A stretch of DNA of 10,283 bases from an uncultured Eubacteriales bacterium (GCA_900557655.1 USTX01000012.1:1-10283); one strand, 5' to 3'; shown: positions 1 to 6,304, numbered from the stretch's first letter. The notes: generated by a model not told the origin, from the letters alone. Numbers and translations are program-made.

Positions 1-1
1 A

Positions 2-69
2 AGAAAAAAGAGGCTTATCAAGACAGAGCGTACTTTCGTACGTGACGTCTTGTAAACCTCGCATTTTCT
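2..69 (-). repeat. Long imperfect palindrome 1 with fixed GAAA-capped tip
   Basis: An inverted repeat is centred on the tetraloop at 34-37. Going outward, 29-33 pairs with 38-42 (5 bp), a three-by-three mismatch bubble follows, 19-24 pairs with 47-52 (6 bp), then a gagg/cctc block (10-13 with 57-60) and an agaaaa/ttttct block (2-7 with 64-69). The tip, 27-44 (agcgtactttcgtacgtg), is identical to the tip of the second palindrome at 255-272, but the arms are unrelated. Read on the minus strand, the loop is GAAA closed by C-G, a GNRA tetraloop, so the RNA sense is probably the minus strand. The left arm starts at the window edge and may continue beyond it. The pairing is seen in the sequence; the RNA role is inferred. 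It could instead be a mobile palindromic element acting as DNA. Confidence 0.7.
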
Positions 70-75
70 GCACTT

Positions 76-137
76 AATCGCCTAAACTGATATTACAAAT
101 CTCTAATAATCGCCTAAACAAATATTACAAATCTCTA
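76..137. repeat. Tandem direct repeat, two 30-base copies
   Basis: Copies at 76-105 and 108-137 begin with aatcgcctaaac and end with atattacaaatctcta. They differ at two adjacent positions (tg against aa), so 28 of 30 bases agree, and they are separated by two bases. They lie between the two palindromes. With only two copies and no unique spacer, this is not a CRISPR array. No function can be assigned. Confidence 0.8.
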
Positions 138-161
138 ACTTAGTTACGTGTAAAAGAAAAC

Positions 162-230
162 GATTTGGATGAATAATGACAATTTATTCGCGATTTTTAA
201 AAAGCCTTAGATTTTGGATGAATATGGCAA
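162..230. repeat. Short imperfect direct repeat pair
   Basis: Positions 162-182 and 210-230 share the pattern gat-ttt-ggatgaata followed by a variable g and caa (gatttggatgaata against gattttggatgaata). The second copy lies inside the left arm of palindrome 2 and the first lies just outside it. This may be a trace of local duplication. The intervening bases show nothing recognisable. Confidence 0.45.
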
Positions 231-328
231 AAATAAAAGACCCGATATTGGATAAGCGTACTTTCGTACGTGCGTCCAATTCGAGTCTTGAAATTTTTGA
301 CATAGGCGCCAAAAGATAAGGCTTTTTA
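198..328 (-). repeat. Long imperfect palindrome 2 with fixed GAAA-capped tip
   Basis: The whole 131-base stretch folds on itself about the loop at 262-265. The left arm (198-261) and the right arm (266-328) agree at roughly 48 of 63 paired positions by hand count. The best blocks are 198-209 with 317-328 (12 bp), 212-217 with 309-314, the caaaaat block at 228-234 with atttttg at 293-299, 247-252 with 275-280, and the 5-bp tip stem 257-261 with 266-270. The outer right arm includes the stop codon of the Ppx-like gene (326-328), so on the minus strand the hairpin would form at the very 3' end of that message. It shares only its 18-base tip (255-272) with palindrome 1. No U-run follows on the minus strand, so it is not a textbook terminator, though it could protect or end the transcript. 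Confidence 0.75.
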
Positions 329-1846
329 CAGGATTTCGATTTTTTTGTTGAATGCCTTTTCAAACACCCTCTCGCATTCAGCGGCCTTTTCAACCTCATA
401 CGAATTGTCCGCAACTGAAATGGTCTTCATTATAACCGAATCGCCAAGGATGTCACAGTTAATGTCAACAATAACGCTGTTACGCGTCCTGTCAAACGCC
501 TCAGCAAGGCTCAAAATGATGCCCAGTTTTTTAACAGCAGCAATGTCTTCATCGGTGATAATATCTTTATACTTAATAAACTCGCTTAAAGGCAACTCTT
601 TGCCATAATGCAAGGCAATAACAAAGCTTGCAAGCAACAATTCGCGGTGCGTTGCGCCATAAATGTCCGACCCCAAGCACACGTTAAACCCGTTGCGCGC
701 GCGGTTAGCAAAGCCCACCCTTTCGCCGCAATCATGCATAAACGCCGCTATTCTTAACACCTTGGTATACGTCCGTGGAAGTTTGTGCAAAACGCGAAGC
801 TGTTTAAACAATAAAAGCGCAAGGTTATAAATCTGTTCATCATGCCTGAAATTCTCGCCGTTATAAATCTGCGACTGGCTTATAAGGCTGTGAGACAACA
901 CGTCGCTTACTGGCTTTTCTTGCGTTGACTCAATAACCTGGTTAAACAAAATGCCCTCAACAAGCCCGCGCCCGATTACCGTCACCTGCTCTCTTTTAAG
1001 CTTTTTAGCAACGGCCAAAGAGATAAGCATACTTGCAACAAACACGTCCGCACGCTGCTCACTTACGCCCTTGATTTTCTTAGTTTTGTCAATTTCGGCC
1101 GCCGAAACCTGGTCACACACGCGCCCAAGATCAGCCGCGTCAAACACAAAATTGTCAACAATATCAAGCGGATACTTTTTAAGTTTTTTAACAAGGTTAG
1201 ACTCGTCAATAAAATACTCACCACTTCCAATAAACGTAAAGTCTTCATCAACCGAATTTAAAAACTCTACCTCGTCAAGAGCCTTTAAAACGTGCTCTGT
1301 TATGTGCTTAACGTTTTCAGCCTTATTAGTTGCGTCAAGCGGATACAAATCCGCAAGCGTTTTTGGCCCAAAATTAAGGTTGACTTGGTTAATAATATTC
1401 CTGCGGTTGTACAAACAAATGCTTACACTTTCGCTTGAAATATGGCACATTACGCCCTTAGGCAAATCAAATGTGTTAATAATGCCCGTCCAGATATTTT
1501 GGTTTCGCTCTTCTTCGCTTAAAATTGTGAACCTGAACCCACAACTGTTAAAAATCTCTTCAAAAAAGCTGTAAATATTTTTTGGCTTCCTGTCGCCTGA
1601 GAAAACCGCCACGGGGATGATACGCTTAACTTGGTGCATCTCGCAAAGTTTTCTAAAATTCTTTAAAACCTTGATAGTTGAGTCAATTTGACTCTTTTTC
1701 AAAAACATATCCGCATCGGCCTCGCATTCAAGCTTAACCGCGCTTTTTTCAAAGTCACTAATAGTAAAATAGTTTCCATTTATTACAGATGCGATAACAA
1801 GTTTCGCAGCATTAGATTCAACAGTTATTATGGCAAATTTATCCAC
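326..1846 (-). CDS. Divergent Ppx/GppA-family phosphatase-like protein with C-terminal HD domain
   Basis: A 506-residue protein with the two-part layout of long exopolyphosphatases: an actin-like ATPase fold at about residues 1-300 and an HD-type helical domain at about 320-500. Family landmarks are IITVESN (6-12) where the first phosphate loop (xIDxGSN) belongs, SEEERN (110-115) where the catalytic glutamate motif belongs, RAD (265-267), and GRGLVEGIL (292-300). The HD region has H371-D372, H400 and H413. The nucleotide/phosphate loops are degraded: the DIGGGSTE element reads HISSESVS (135-142), with no glycine left, and the first-loop Asp and Gly are Thr and Glu. The start is GTG at 1846, with a gaggag SD about seven bases upstream; an overlapping ATG one base upstream is in another frame. 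Family members hydrolyse polyphosphate or (p)ppGpp. Here catalysis is doubtful and a binding or regulatory role is possible. It has its own promoter and follows the rnf-like operon by 91 bases. Confidence 0.75.
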   Translation of the reverse strand: MDKFAIITVESNAAKLVIASVINGNYFTISDFEKSAVKLECEADADMFLKKSQIDSTIKVLKNFRKLCEMHQVKRIIPVAVFSGDRKPKNIYSFFEEIFNSCGFRFTILSEEERNQNIWTGIINTFDLPKGVMCHISSESVSICLYNRRNIINQVNLNFGPKTLADLYPLDATNKAENVKHITEHVLKALDEVEFLNSVDEDFTFIGSGEYFIDESNLVKKLKKYPLDIVDNFVFDAADLGRVCDQVSAAEIDKTKKIKGVSEQRADVFVASMLISLAVAKKLKREQVTVIGRGLVEGILFNQVIESTQEKPVSDVLSHSLISQSQIYNGENFRHDEQIYNLALLLFKQLRVLHKLPRTYTKVLRIAAFMHDCGERVGFANRARNGFNVCLGSDIYGATHRELLLASFVIALHYGKELPLSEFIKYKDIITDEDIAAVKKLGIILSLAEAFDRTRNSVIVDINCDILGDSVIMKTISVADNSYEVEKAAECERVFEKAFNKKIEIL

Positions 1847-1878
1847 ATTTTTTCTCCTCTTTTCGTTAAGTTAATCAA

Positions 1879-1907
1879 ATTATAACACATTAAAGGCAAT
1901 TTGAAAA
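1879..1907 (-). promoter_or_regulatory. Predicted promoter of the Ppx-like gene (extended -10)
   Basis: On the minus strand a perfect TATAAT (plus-strand attata, 1879-1884) is preceded by TGT, giving an extended -10 box. A weak -35 (TTTTCA, 1902-1907) sits 17 bases upstream. Transcription would begin about 25 bases before the GTG start. It lies in the gap after rnfB, so the Ppx-like gene can be expressed independently of the upstream operon. No convincing terminator hairpin was found between rnfB and this promoter. Confidence 0.6.
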
Positions 1908-1937
1908 GGTTTAATTTTTGTATTTTTTTAAAAACTT

Positions 1938-2726
1938 TTACAGCCTTGAAATGCAGTGGTTTGGACACACGCGAATACACTTAAAACACTTAATACATTT
2001 CTCGTTATCAATAACAGGAATACCGTCTTTCATCGAAATTGCACCCGTTGGGCAAACCTCTATGCAGTGCCCACAATGAATGCAGCCAACCTTACAATCA
2101 AAGCACTCGCCCACCTTGCTGTCTCGGTTATTGCAAACATTAACAACACGCTGGGTATACGGAATAAGCGTTATAAGCTTGTTTGGGCAACTAAGCACGC
2201 AGTTACCACACCCCACGCACGTTTCAGGGTCAACAAACGCCACTCCCTTGCTGTCAATCTTAATAGCCGAAAACGGGCACGCCCTAACACAGTCGCCACA
2301 GCCTAAGCACGCATACTCGCACGCTTTACAGCCACTGTGAAGTTGGTCTTGCGCGCCGCAGGAAGGCATTCCGTCATAAATATACCTTGACGGGCAATCG
2401 CTGCCGCCCTTACAGCGAACAAAGGCAACGTTTTTGGTGTCTGGCTTAATCTCGCCAGCAAATTCCTCTTCTATTTTTGCACGGTTTTCAAAACTTAAAA
2501 GCGGGCAATCTTCGGCTTTGGCCTTGCCCTCAACAATGTCCTCTGCCAGCCACTTACAATACTCTTTTCCGCACGCGCCACAGTTTACGCCGGGCAAAAG
2601 TTTAGTAACAAGGTCAACCGACGCATTTTTCGGCTTGCTTTTTTTAACAATGAGCGCAACAATCACCACCGCAAAAACCGCCAGCGCCACCGAAACTATG
2701 ATAATAGTAATGTTAAATATGTTCAT
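1938..2726 (-). CDS. rnfB: RnfB-like ferredoxin-accepting iron-sulfur subunit
   Basis: A 262-residue protein with one N-terminal membrane helix (about 5-27), then the Fes-type four-cysteine motif (C49, C52, C57, C74), then a polyferredoxin region. CxxCxxCxxxC motifs occur at 140-150, 170-180, 215-225 and 244-254, and further cysteines (105, 111, 123, 133, 136, 198, 208, 211) could hold another cluster. In known clostridial Rnf complexes RnfB takes electrons from reduced ferredoxin at the cytoplasmic face; here every core cluster motif is intact. Typical clostridial relatives read CLGLGxC in the first motif, whereas this one reads CLGCGDC. Its ATG lies three bases after the rnfA stop, indicating translational coupling, and it is the last gene of the operon. 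The subunit assignment is secure; the electron acceptor is not, because downstream cofactor sites in the partner subunits are altered. Confidence 0.9.
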   Translation of the reverse strand: MNIFNITIIIVSVALAVFAVVIVALIVKKSKPKNASVDLVTKLLPGVNCGACGKEYCKWLAEDIVEGKAKAEDCPLLSFENRAKIEEEFAGEIKPDTKNVAFVRCKGGSDCPSRYIYDGMPSCGAQDQLHSGCKACEYACLGCGDCVRACPFSAIKIDSKGVAFVDPETCVGCGNCVLSCPNKLITLIPYTQRVVNVCNNRDSKVGECFDCKVGCIHCGHCIEVCPTGAISMKDGIPVIDNEKCIKCFKCIRVCPNHCISRL

Positions 2727-2729
2727 TTG

Positions 2730-3302
2730 TTAAACTACCCGTCCTATTAAACTGAATGCTAAACCAATAACCGCCAGCATTATAAGCATAAGCGGAAGCC
2801 CCTTCATATATTTAGGCGCATACCCGCCGTTAATTTTAAAATACGCCCCATAAACAAAGAAGTTAATAAATGAAAAACCAACAACGTCAAAAACAAGCGT
2901 TAATATATATTGACTGAAAATCTGATCGGCCACCGTAAAGATTAAAACGCCCAAAACTGACACAAATGTAAACAAAAACGTATAACTTTTTTCATAAACG
3001 AAAAATGCTTGTTTGTTAATCGCCCTTAAAATATAAAACCCCGCAAAACTGAATATGCCAATAAGCGTCACCATTATCATAAGTGACAAAAACTGCAAGT
3101 CAAATTCAAGCAACACGTTGTTATAGATAAAATAATACACCACGCCCGCCGGCATAAGCACAAACGCAAACAGCGCACACAGCAGCGCCGTATAAGGAAA
3201 ACTGCGCTTATACGCCACCAAACACGGCACGCAAAGTCCCTCACTTACGCACACATTTGAAACAAACAGCGTTGAAAGGATAACAAAAACAACATTACTC
3301 AC
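2730..3302 (-). CDS. rnfA: RnfA-like membrane subunit with altered cluster cysteines
   Basis: A 190-residue integral membrane protein of about six helices, close to the usual RnfA length. An upstream in-frame ATG exists, but I chose the GTG at 3300-3302: it overlaps the rnfE stop (gtgagtaa), has a ggggg SD eight bases upstream, and gives an N-terminus that aligns without gaps to canonical RnfA. The C-terminal half keeps family features: VGFSF (141-145), an AP pair (162-163), and LAFSL (181-185). Where RnfA has LGLCP in the first helix, this protein has L-C-V-P-C (23-27): proline occupies the ligand position and cysteines sit at 24 and 27. Where the family has NCAVLGV, it has FVSVLGV (113-119), with valine replacing the cysteine. 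In Rnf and Nqr, these cysteines with those of RnfE/NqrD hold an intramembrane [2Fe-2S] cluster, so that site is lost or rebuilt here. Confidence 0.8.
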   Translation of the reverse strand: MSNVVFVILSTLFVSNVCVSEGLCVPCLVAYKRSFPYTALLCALFAFVLMPAGVVYYFIYNNVLLEFDLQFLSLMIMVTLIGIFSFAGFYILRAINKQAFFVYEKSYTFLFTFVSVLGVLIFTVADQIFSQYILTLVFDVVGFSFINFFVYGAYFKINGGYAPKYMKGLPLMLIMLAVIGLAFSLIGRVV

Positions 3303-4005
3303 CCTTTTCACCCCCGCCATTTGTGTGTTTTTCGGCGCCAAACTCAGCCCCGGCCGCGTCCACAACGTTAACTCGCGCGTCATTATGCTCAACATTAATC
3401 TTCATCTTGTATTTTTCAACAAGCAGGTCGTATTGTTGTTTCTTTTTTGTCCAGCTTAGATAATACGCATTCACAAACGCACAGATAAATGCCAATATGA
3501 TAAACGACGCCGCCCCAAGTCTGAAAAATTCAAGCCCTGAAAAGCCCATATTTATTTTCCAGATTGACCCATACGCCAAAAGCTCCCTTAAAAAGCCAAA
3601 CACGCCATAGATAAACAAAAACAGCGGCACCTGAATAAGCAAAACAAAGAAATAATTGCCCGCATCTTTTCGTGACCTATAAATTAGTTGAAGCGCAAGA
3701 ATGCCTGCCGAAACAAGGCAATAGTTGATTTTTGACCCCGCGTCGGTATAAAGCGAGTTAGGAAAGGTTGAATAAACATAGTTTAAAATCGTCACAATCG
3801 CCGTTGCGATAATCATAAACACAAAAAACCTAAGGTTTCTGTCAACCAGTTTTTCAAAAATTGACACAACCGAAATCGCAATGATATACGTAAGCCCAAC
3901 TAAAAGCCCCAAAAACACAACTTCATTAAGCGTTTTCGTTACGTTTATAAGCGGAATAACGGCCAAGGTTACAATAAAAATTGGGTTTAAATTCGTTTTG
4001 CTCAT
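3295..4005 (-). CDS. rnfE: RnfE-like membrane subunit lacking the conserved cluster cysteines
   Basis: A 236-residue membrane protein of about six helices with a hydrophilic, probably cytoplasmic tail from about residue 186. The family N-terminal pattern NPvf...LGlCPtLAVT aligns without gaps to NPIF...LAVIPLINVT (7-23), so isoleucine 17 stands where the conserved cysteine belongs. The second cysteine motif (VNCIILGRAEAF) aligns to 98-109 with alanine at position 100; C96 lies one helical turn away. The later GxxRELL signature is kept (GFLRELL, 137-143). The ATG overlaps the rnfD stop by four bases (ATGA) and has a ggagggcaaggt SD region. It directly follows rnfD, where rnfG normally sits, so RnfE identity rests on sequence pattern and order (E before A). 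The tail of about 50 residues is rich in charged and glycine residues. Confidence 0.78.
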   Translation of the reverse strand: MSKTNLNPIFIVTLAVIPLINVTKTLNEVVFLGLLVGLTYIIAISVVSIFEKLVDRNLRFFVFMIIATAIVTILNYVYSTFPNSLYTDAGSKINYCLVSAGILALQLIYRSRKDAGNYFFVLLIQVPLFLFIYGVFGFLRELLAYGSIWKINMGFSGLEFFRLGAASFIILAFICAFVNAYYLSWTKKKQQYDLLVEKYKMKINVEHNDARVNVVDAAGAEFGAEKHTNGGGEKGE

Positions 4006-4937
4006 ACCTTGCCCTCCCCAAAATACCTTGGTCTTATAACCCTGTCAAAAAGCGGCGTAAAGCAGTTAGCAATAATCAAGGCAACAATAACGCCCATCTC
4101 GCCACACAAATCAATGCTTACAAACACTCCGCTTAAAACGCCAAAAATCGCTGCATACAAAACTTGACCCAAAACCGTGTTAGGGCGCGTAATAAAGTCA
4201 GTAAGCAAAAATAAACTAACAAAAAGCATATTGCCCGCAAAAAGATAAGGCAAAACACAGTTTATGTTAAACCCGTTAAAGCACAAGCCCGTTACAAGAT
4301 AAACCGCCACCGCTATAAGCGGAAGCTTAATGTCAATAACCCGAACAAGCGCAAGATACACCCCCGCAATCAAAACGGCCAGCGCACACATACAACCGAT
4401 TGACGCCGTCACGTCGCCAACCAAAAAGTCAAGCACATTAAACGCGTCAAAATTATGCGCCGCGATGCTTGAAATCGGATCATACGCAAAGCCTACCCCG
4501 CGCGCGACCTGCCACGAGTTCATAACCCCCGCAAACATACACGCAACAAAAATTTGACCGCACCCCGCGATCGAAAACATATTATTAGCAAACCCACCAA
4601 ACATCATTTTGATAATAACGGTGGCAAAAAACATGGCAACAATCGGCACGTACCACGGCGTTTTTGGCGCACATAAACAGCCAAAAATCATCCCCGTTAC
4701 AACGCAAGACAAGTTCTCTATCTTTTTTTCTTCGTTAACAATAAGGCCATACAAAAACTCAAAAACCACCGCACTTGCAACGCTTGTAAGCATAACTAGT
4801 GCCGACTTCGCGCCCGCAAGGCAAATGCCAACAATGCTAACGGCCATCAGCGCCAAAATCTTGTGTTCGGTTATACGGTTAACGTTCCCACGCGCCTTTA
4901 CAAACGGGTTAGGTGAAACTTTTAGATAATCATTCAT
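4002..4937 (-). CDS. rnfD: RnfD-like membrane subunit without the flavinylation threonine
   Basis: A 311-residue, many-helix membrane protein of the RnfD/NqrB family and usual size. Landmarks are FGGFANNMFSIA (113-124) for the family GGlGxNxFNPA, FLVGDVTASIG (171-181) for FLGnxpGSIG, and the TDFITRPNT (246-254) signature. The covalent-FMN motif (D-x-[IV]-S/T-G-A-T-P) aligns to D153-P-I-S-S-I-A-A160, so the flavin-bearing threonine is alanine 159 and the neighbouring glycine is serine. In characterised Rnf, ApbE attaches FMN to this threonine. The protein is unusually cysteine-rich (12 cysteines, including CLC at 87-89 and CMC at 182-184). The start is taken as the ATG at 4937, which overlaps the rnfC stop (TGATG) with a ggagg SD; a GTG three bases upstream is nearly as good. 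Family identity is strong; the loss of covalent flavin is inferred from alignment. Confidence 0.83.
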   Translation of the reverse strand: MNDYLKVSPNPFVKARGNVNRITEHKILALMAVSIVGICLAGAKSALVMLTSVASAVVFEFLYGLIVNEEKKIENLSCVVTGMIFGCLCAPKTPWYVPIVAMFFATVIIKMMFGGFANNMFSIAGCGQIFVACMFAGVMNSWQVARGVGFAYDPISSIAAHNFDAFNVLDFLVGDVTASIGCMCALAVLIAGVYLALVRVIDIKLPLIAVAVYLVTGLCFNGFNINCVLPYLFAGNMLFVSLFLLTDFITRPNTVLGQVLYAAIFGVLSGVFVSIDLCGEMGVIVALIIANCFTPLFDRVIRPRYFGEGKV

Positions 4938-6250
4938 CACATCGTCCTCCCCTCTTGTATTGCACGTTTAACGCCCGAAATTCGCTGCGCCAAAAAGCGT
5001 TTTGACGGACAAACAAACGAGCACGCACCACAGTTAATGCACGCCTCCACGCCGTACCTTTTAGCCCTGCCATAGTCTTTACAAAGCGCATAGTTATCAA
5101 GCAAAACAGGCGAAAGTTTAACAGGGCAAACATTGTTACATTTGCCACAGTTAACACAGTCAATCTCGTTATTATCACACAAGTTTGGCTTAAATACGTT
5201 AAGGCTTGACACGCTAAGCGGCACCCCAATATCCATCGAACACTGCGCAAAACCTGAAAGCGCGCCGCCCAAACAAAAGGCATCGGGCTTTGCGTCTTTA
5301 AAAAGGTTACTTTCAATCAGCCCGCTTGCTGGAAGGCCACAAGGCACGTTTACAGTCAGCGGCTTTTTAATAAGCCCTCCCGAGATGGTAACAACCCCGT
5401 GAGTAGTAGGCTTGTTAAGATGAACCGCGTTAAAAAAGTTAAGGCACGTTTGCGCATTTTCGATAACAACGCCCTTTTCCCAAACATTTTCAGTTATCTT
5501 AATCGTACACCCGTCACAGGTTTTGGCAAGCAAATGGTCTTCATCAAACGGATATCTTGCGCGGATTTTAACAAACTTAATTCGGTTTTCAATTATCCCC
5601 GACGCCCGCATTTCTTCGCGCAGTTTTGGGATAATCTCATCAGCGTTGTCCGCCACCGCAAAACAAAGCGTTTTTGCTCCGCTTATCTTATAAAACAGGC
5701 TTGCACCAACCGCAACTTCACGCGTTTTTGTGCGAGCAATGGCCGCGTTTGAATAGCAATACCCGTCGCTATCAAAAAGTTTAACAATAAGCGTGCGCGT
5801 GTTGCGAATTTCAGCGCTTGTGTATTTAAAATAAGTTGGATAGCGATCTCCCCAATTATCAAATGAACCGCTTTCAACAAGGCGGCCAAATAGATTGCTG
5901 GCCGTAAGGTCACTAATCGGCTTAAAAAATAACTCTATATTTTTATGTGCGGGCGCAATTCTTACAATCTTGCAAGGCTGGCCAAGAGCGTTAAGCCCGT
6001 CAGTAATGCTTTCGATACTGCCACTAACTGGGCTGTAAATAAACCCCGACGTATTGTCGGCGGGGCTTGCTAAAACCGTGCCCTCACGAACCAAGTCGCC
6101 CGTATGCAGCAAAAACTTGCTCTGGGCCCCTGCGCCCATTTTAAGCGGAACGCAAAATAACGCGGAAGACTTAACGTCCGCGATATCTGCGTTTTTGAAT
6201 GCATTTCTGCACCCCTTTATATAAACCCCGCGAAAATTCGCAAAAGCCAT
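4937..6250 (-). CDS. rnfC: RnfC-like peripheral subunit with degraded NADH/FMN site
   Basis: A 437-residue soluble subunit. The N-terminal region has the barrel-sandwich pattern (HTGDLVREG, 49-57, then a GFIYSPVSGSIE stretch at 69-80). The C-terminal ferredoxin domain is well preserved, with C365-C368-C371-C375 and C404-C407-C410-C414. The middle SLBB-like part keeps GGALSGFAQ (328-336), equivalent to GGPMMGIAQ. The loop that binds NADH/FMN in family members (GxGGAxFPTxxKL) reads DNWGDRYPTYFKY (131-143), and the following E-C-E-P reads D-S-D-G (160-163). The TGxEVPxG element is also unrecognisable (CDGCTI region, 245-250). The start is the ATG at 6250, because a gggggaatgt SD fits it; the in-frame TTG seven codons earlier has none. 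It is the first gene of the operon. In normal Rnf this subunit reduces NAD+; that activity is doubtful here. Confidence 0.83.
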   Translation of the reverse strand: MAFANFRGVYIKGCRNAFKNADIADVKSSALFCVPLKMGAGAQSKFLLHTGDLVREGTVLASPADNTSGFIYSPVSGSIESITDGLNALGQPCKIVRIAPAHKNIELFFKPISDLTASNLFGRLVESGSFDNWGDRYPTYFKYTSAEIRNTRTLIVKLFDSDGYCYSNAAIARTKTREVAVGASLFYKISGAKTLCFAVADNADEIIPKLREEMRASGIIENRIKFVKIRARYPFDEDHLLAKTCDGCTIKITENVWEKGVVIENAQTCLNFFNAVHLNKPTTHGVVTISGGLIKKPLTVNVPCGLPASGLIESNLFKDAKPDAFCLGGALSGFAQCSMDIGVPLSVSSLNVFKPNLCDNNEIDCVNCGKCNNVCPVKLSPVLLDNYALCKDYGRAKRYGVEACINCGACSFVCPSKRFLAQRISGVKRAIQEGRTM

Positions 6251-6275
6251 ACATTCCCCCACTCTTAACAAACGT

Positions 6276-6304
6276 ATTTTATCAAATTCTTAAAAAACAA
6301 GCAA
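6276..6304 (-). promoter_or_regulatory. Predicted sigma-A promoter of the rnf-like operon
   Basis: On the minus strand TTGCTT (plus-strand aagcaa, 6299-6304) is followed after exactly 17 bases by TAAAAT (atttta, 6276-6281). Transcription would start near 6269, leaving a leader of about 20 bases before the rnfC ATG, too short for a riboswitch. The -35 box lies only 27 bases after the stop of the TauE-like gene, with no clear terminator between them, so some readthrough from that gene pair is possible. Confidence 0.65.

Noticed and set aside
19..52. Simple rho-independent terminator.
   Set aside because: There is no U-run after the stem on either strand, the arms extend well beyond terminator length, and the identical tip recurs 228 bases away with different arms.
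76..137. Possible CRISPR array.
   Set aside because: Only two copies exist, separated by two bases, with no spacers and no cas genes nearby.
176..319. A 47-codon plus-strand open frame (ATG at 176, stop at 317-319) running through palindrome 2.
   Set aside because: It lies almost wholly inside the palindrome, has only a weak SD (gga at 167-169), and shares nothing with the frame through palindrome 1 except the five residues encoded by the fixed tip. The structure explains the sequence better.
951..1574. Plus-strand open frame of 207 codons opposite the Ppx-like gene.
   Set aside because: It is antisense to a gene with clear family motifs, has no recognisable domain and no convincing SD.
3303..3395. 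Longer RnfA start upstream of 3302.
   Set aside because: It would overlap rnfE by about 100 bases, and its extra residues do not resemble the RnfA N-terminus; the GTG at 3302 aligns from the first residue and overlaps the rnfE stop.
6251..6271. TTG start for rnfC at 6271.
   Set aside because: No SD fits it, whereas ggggg is five bases before the ATG at 6250.
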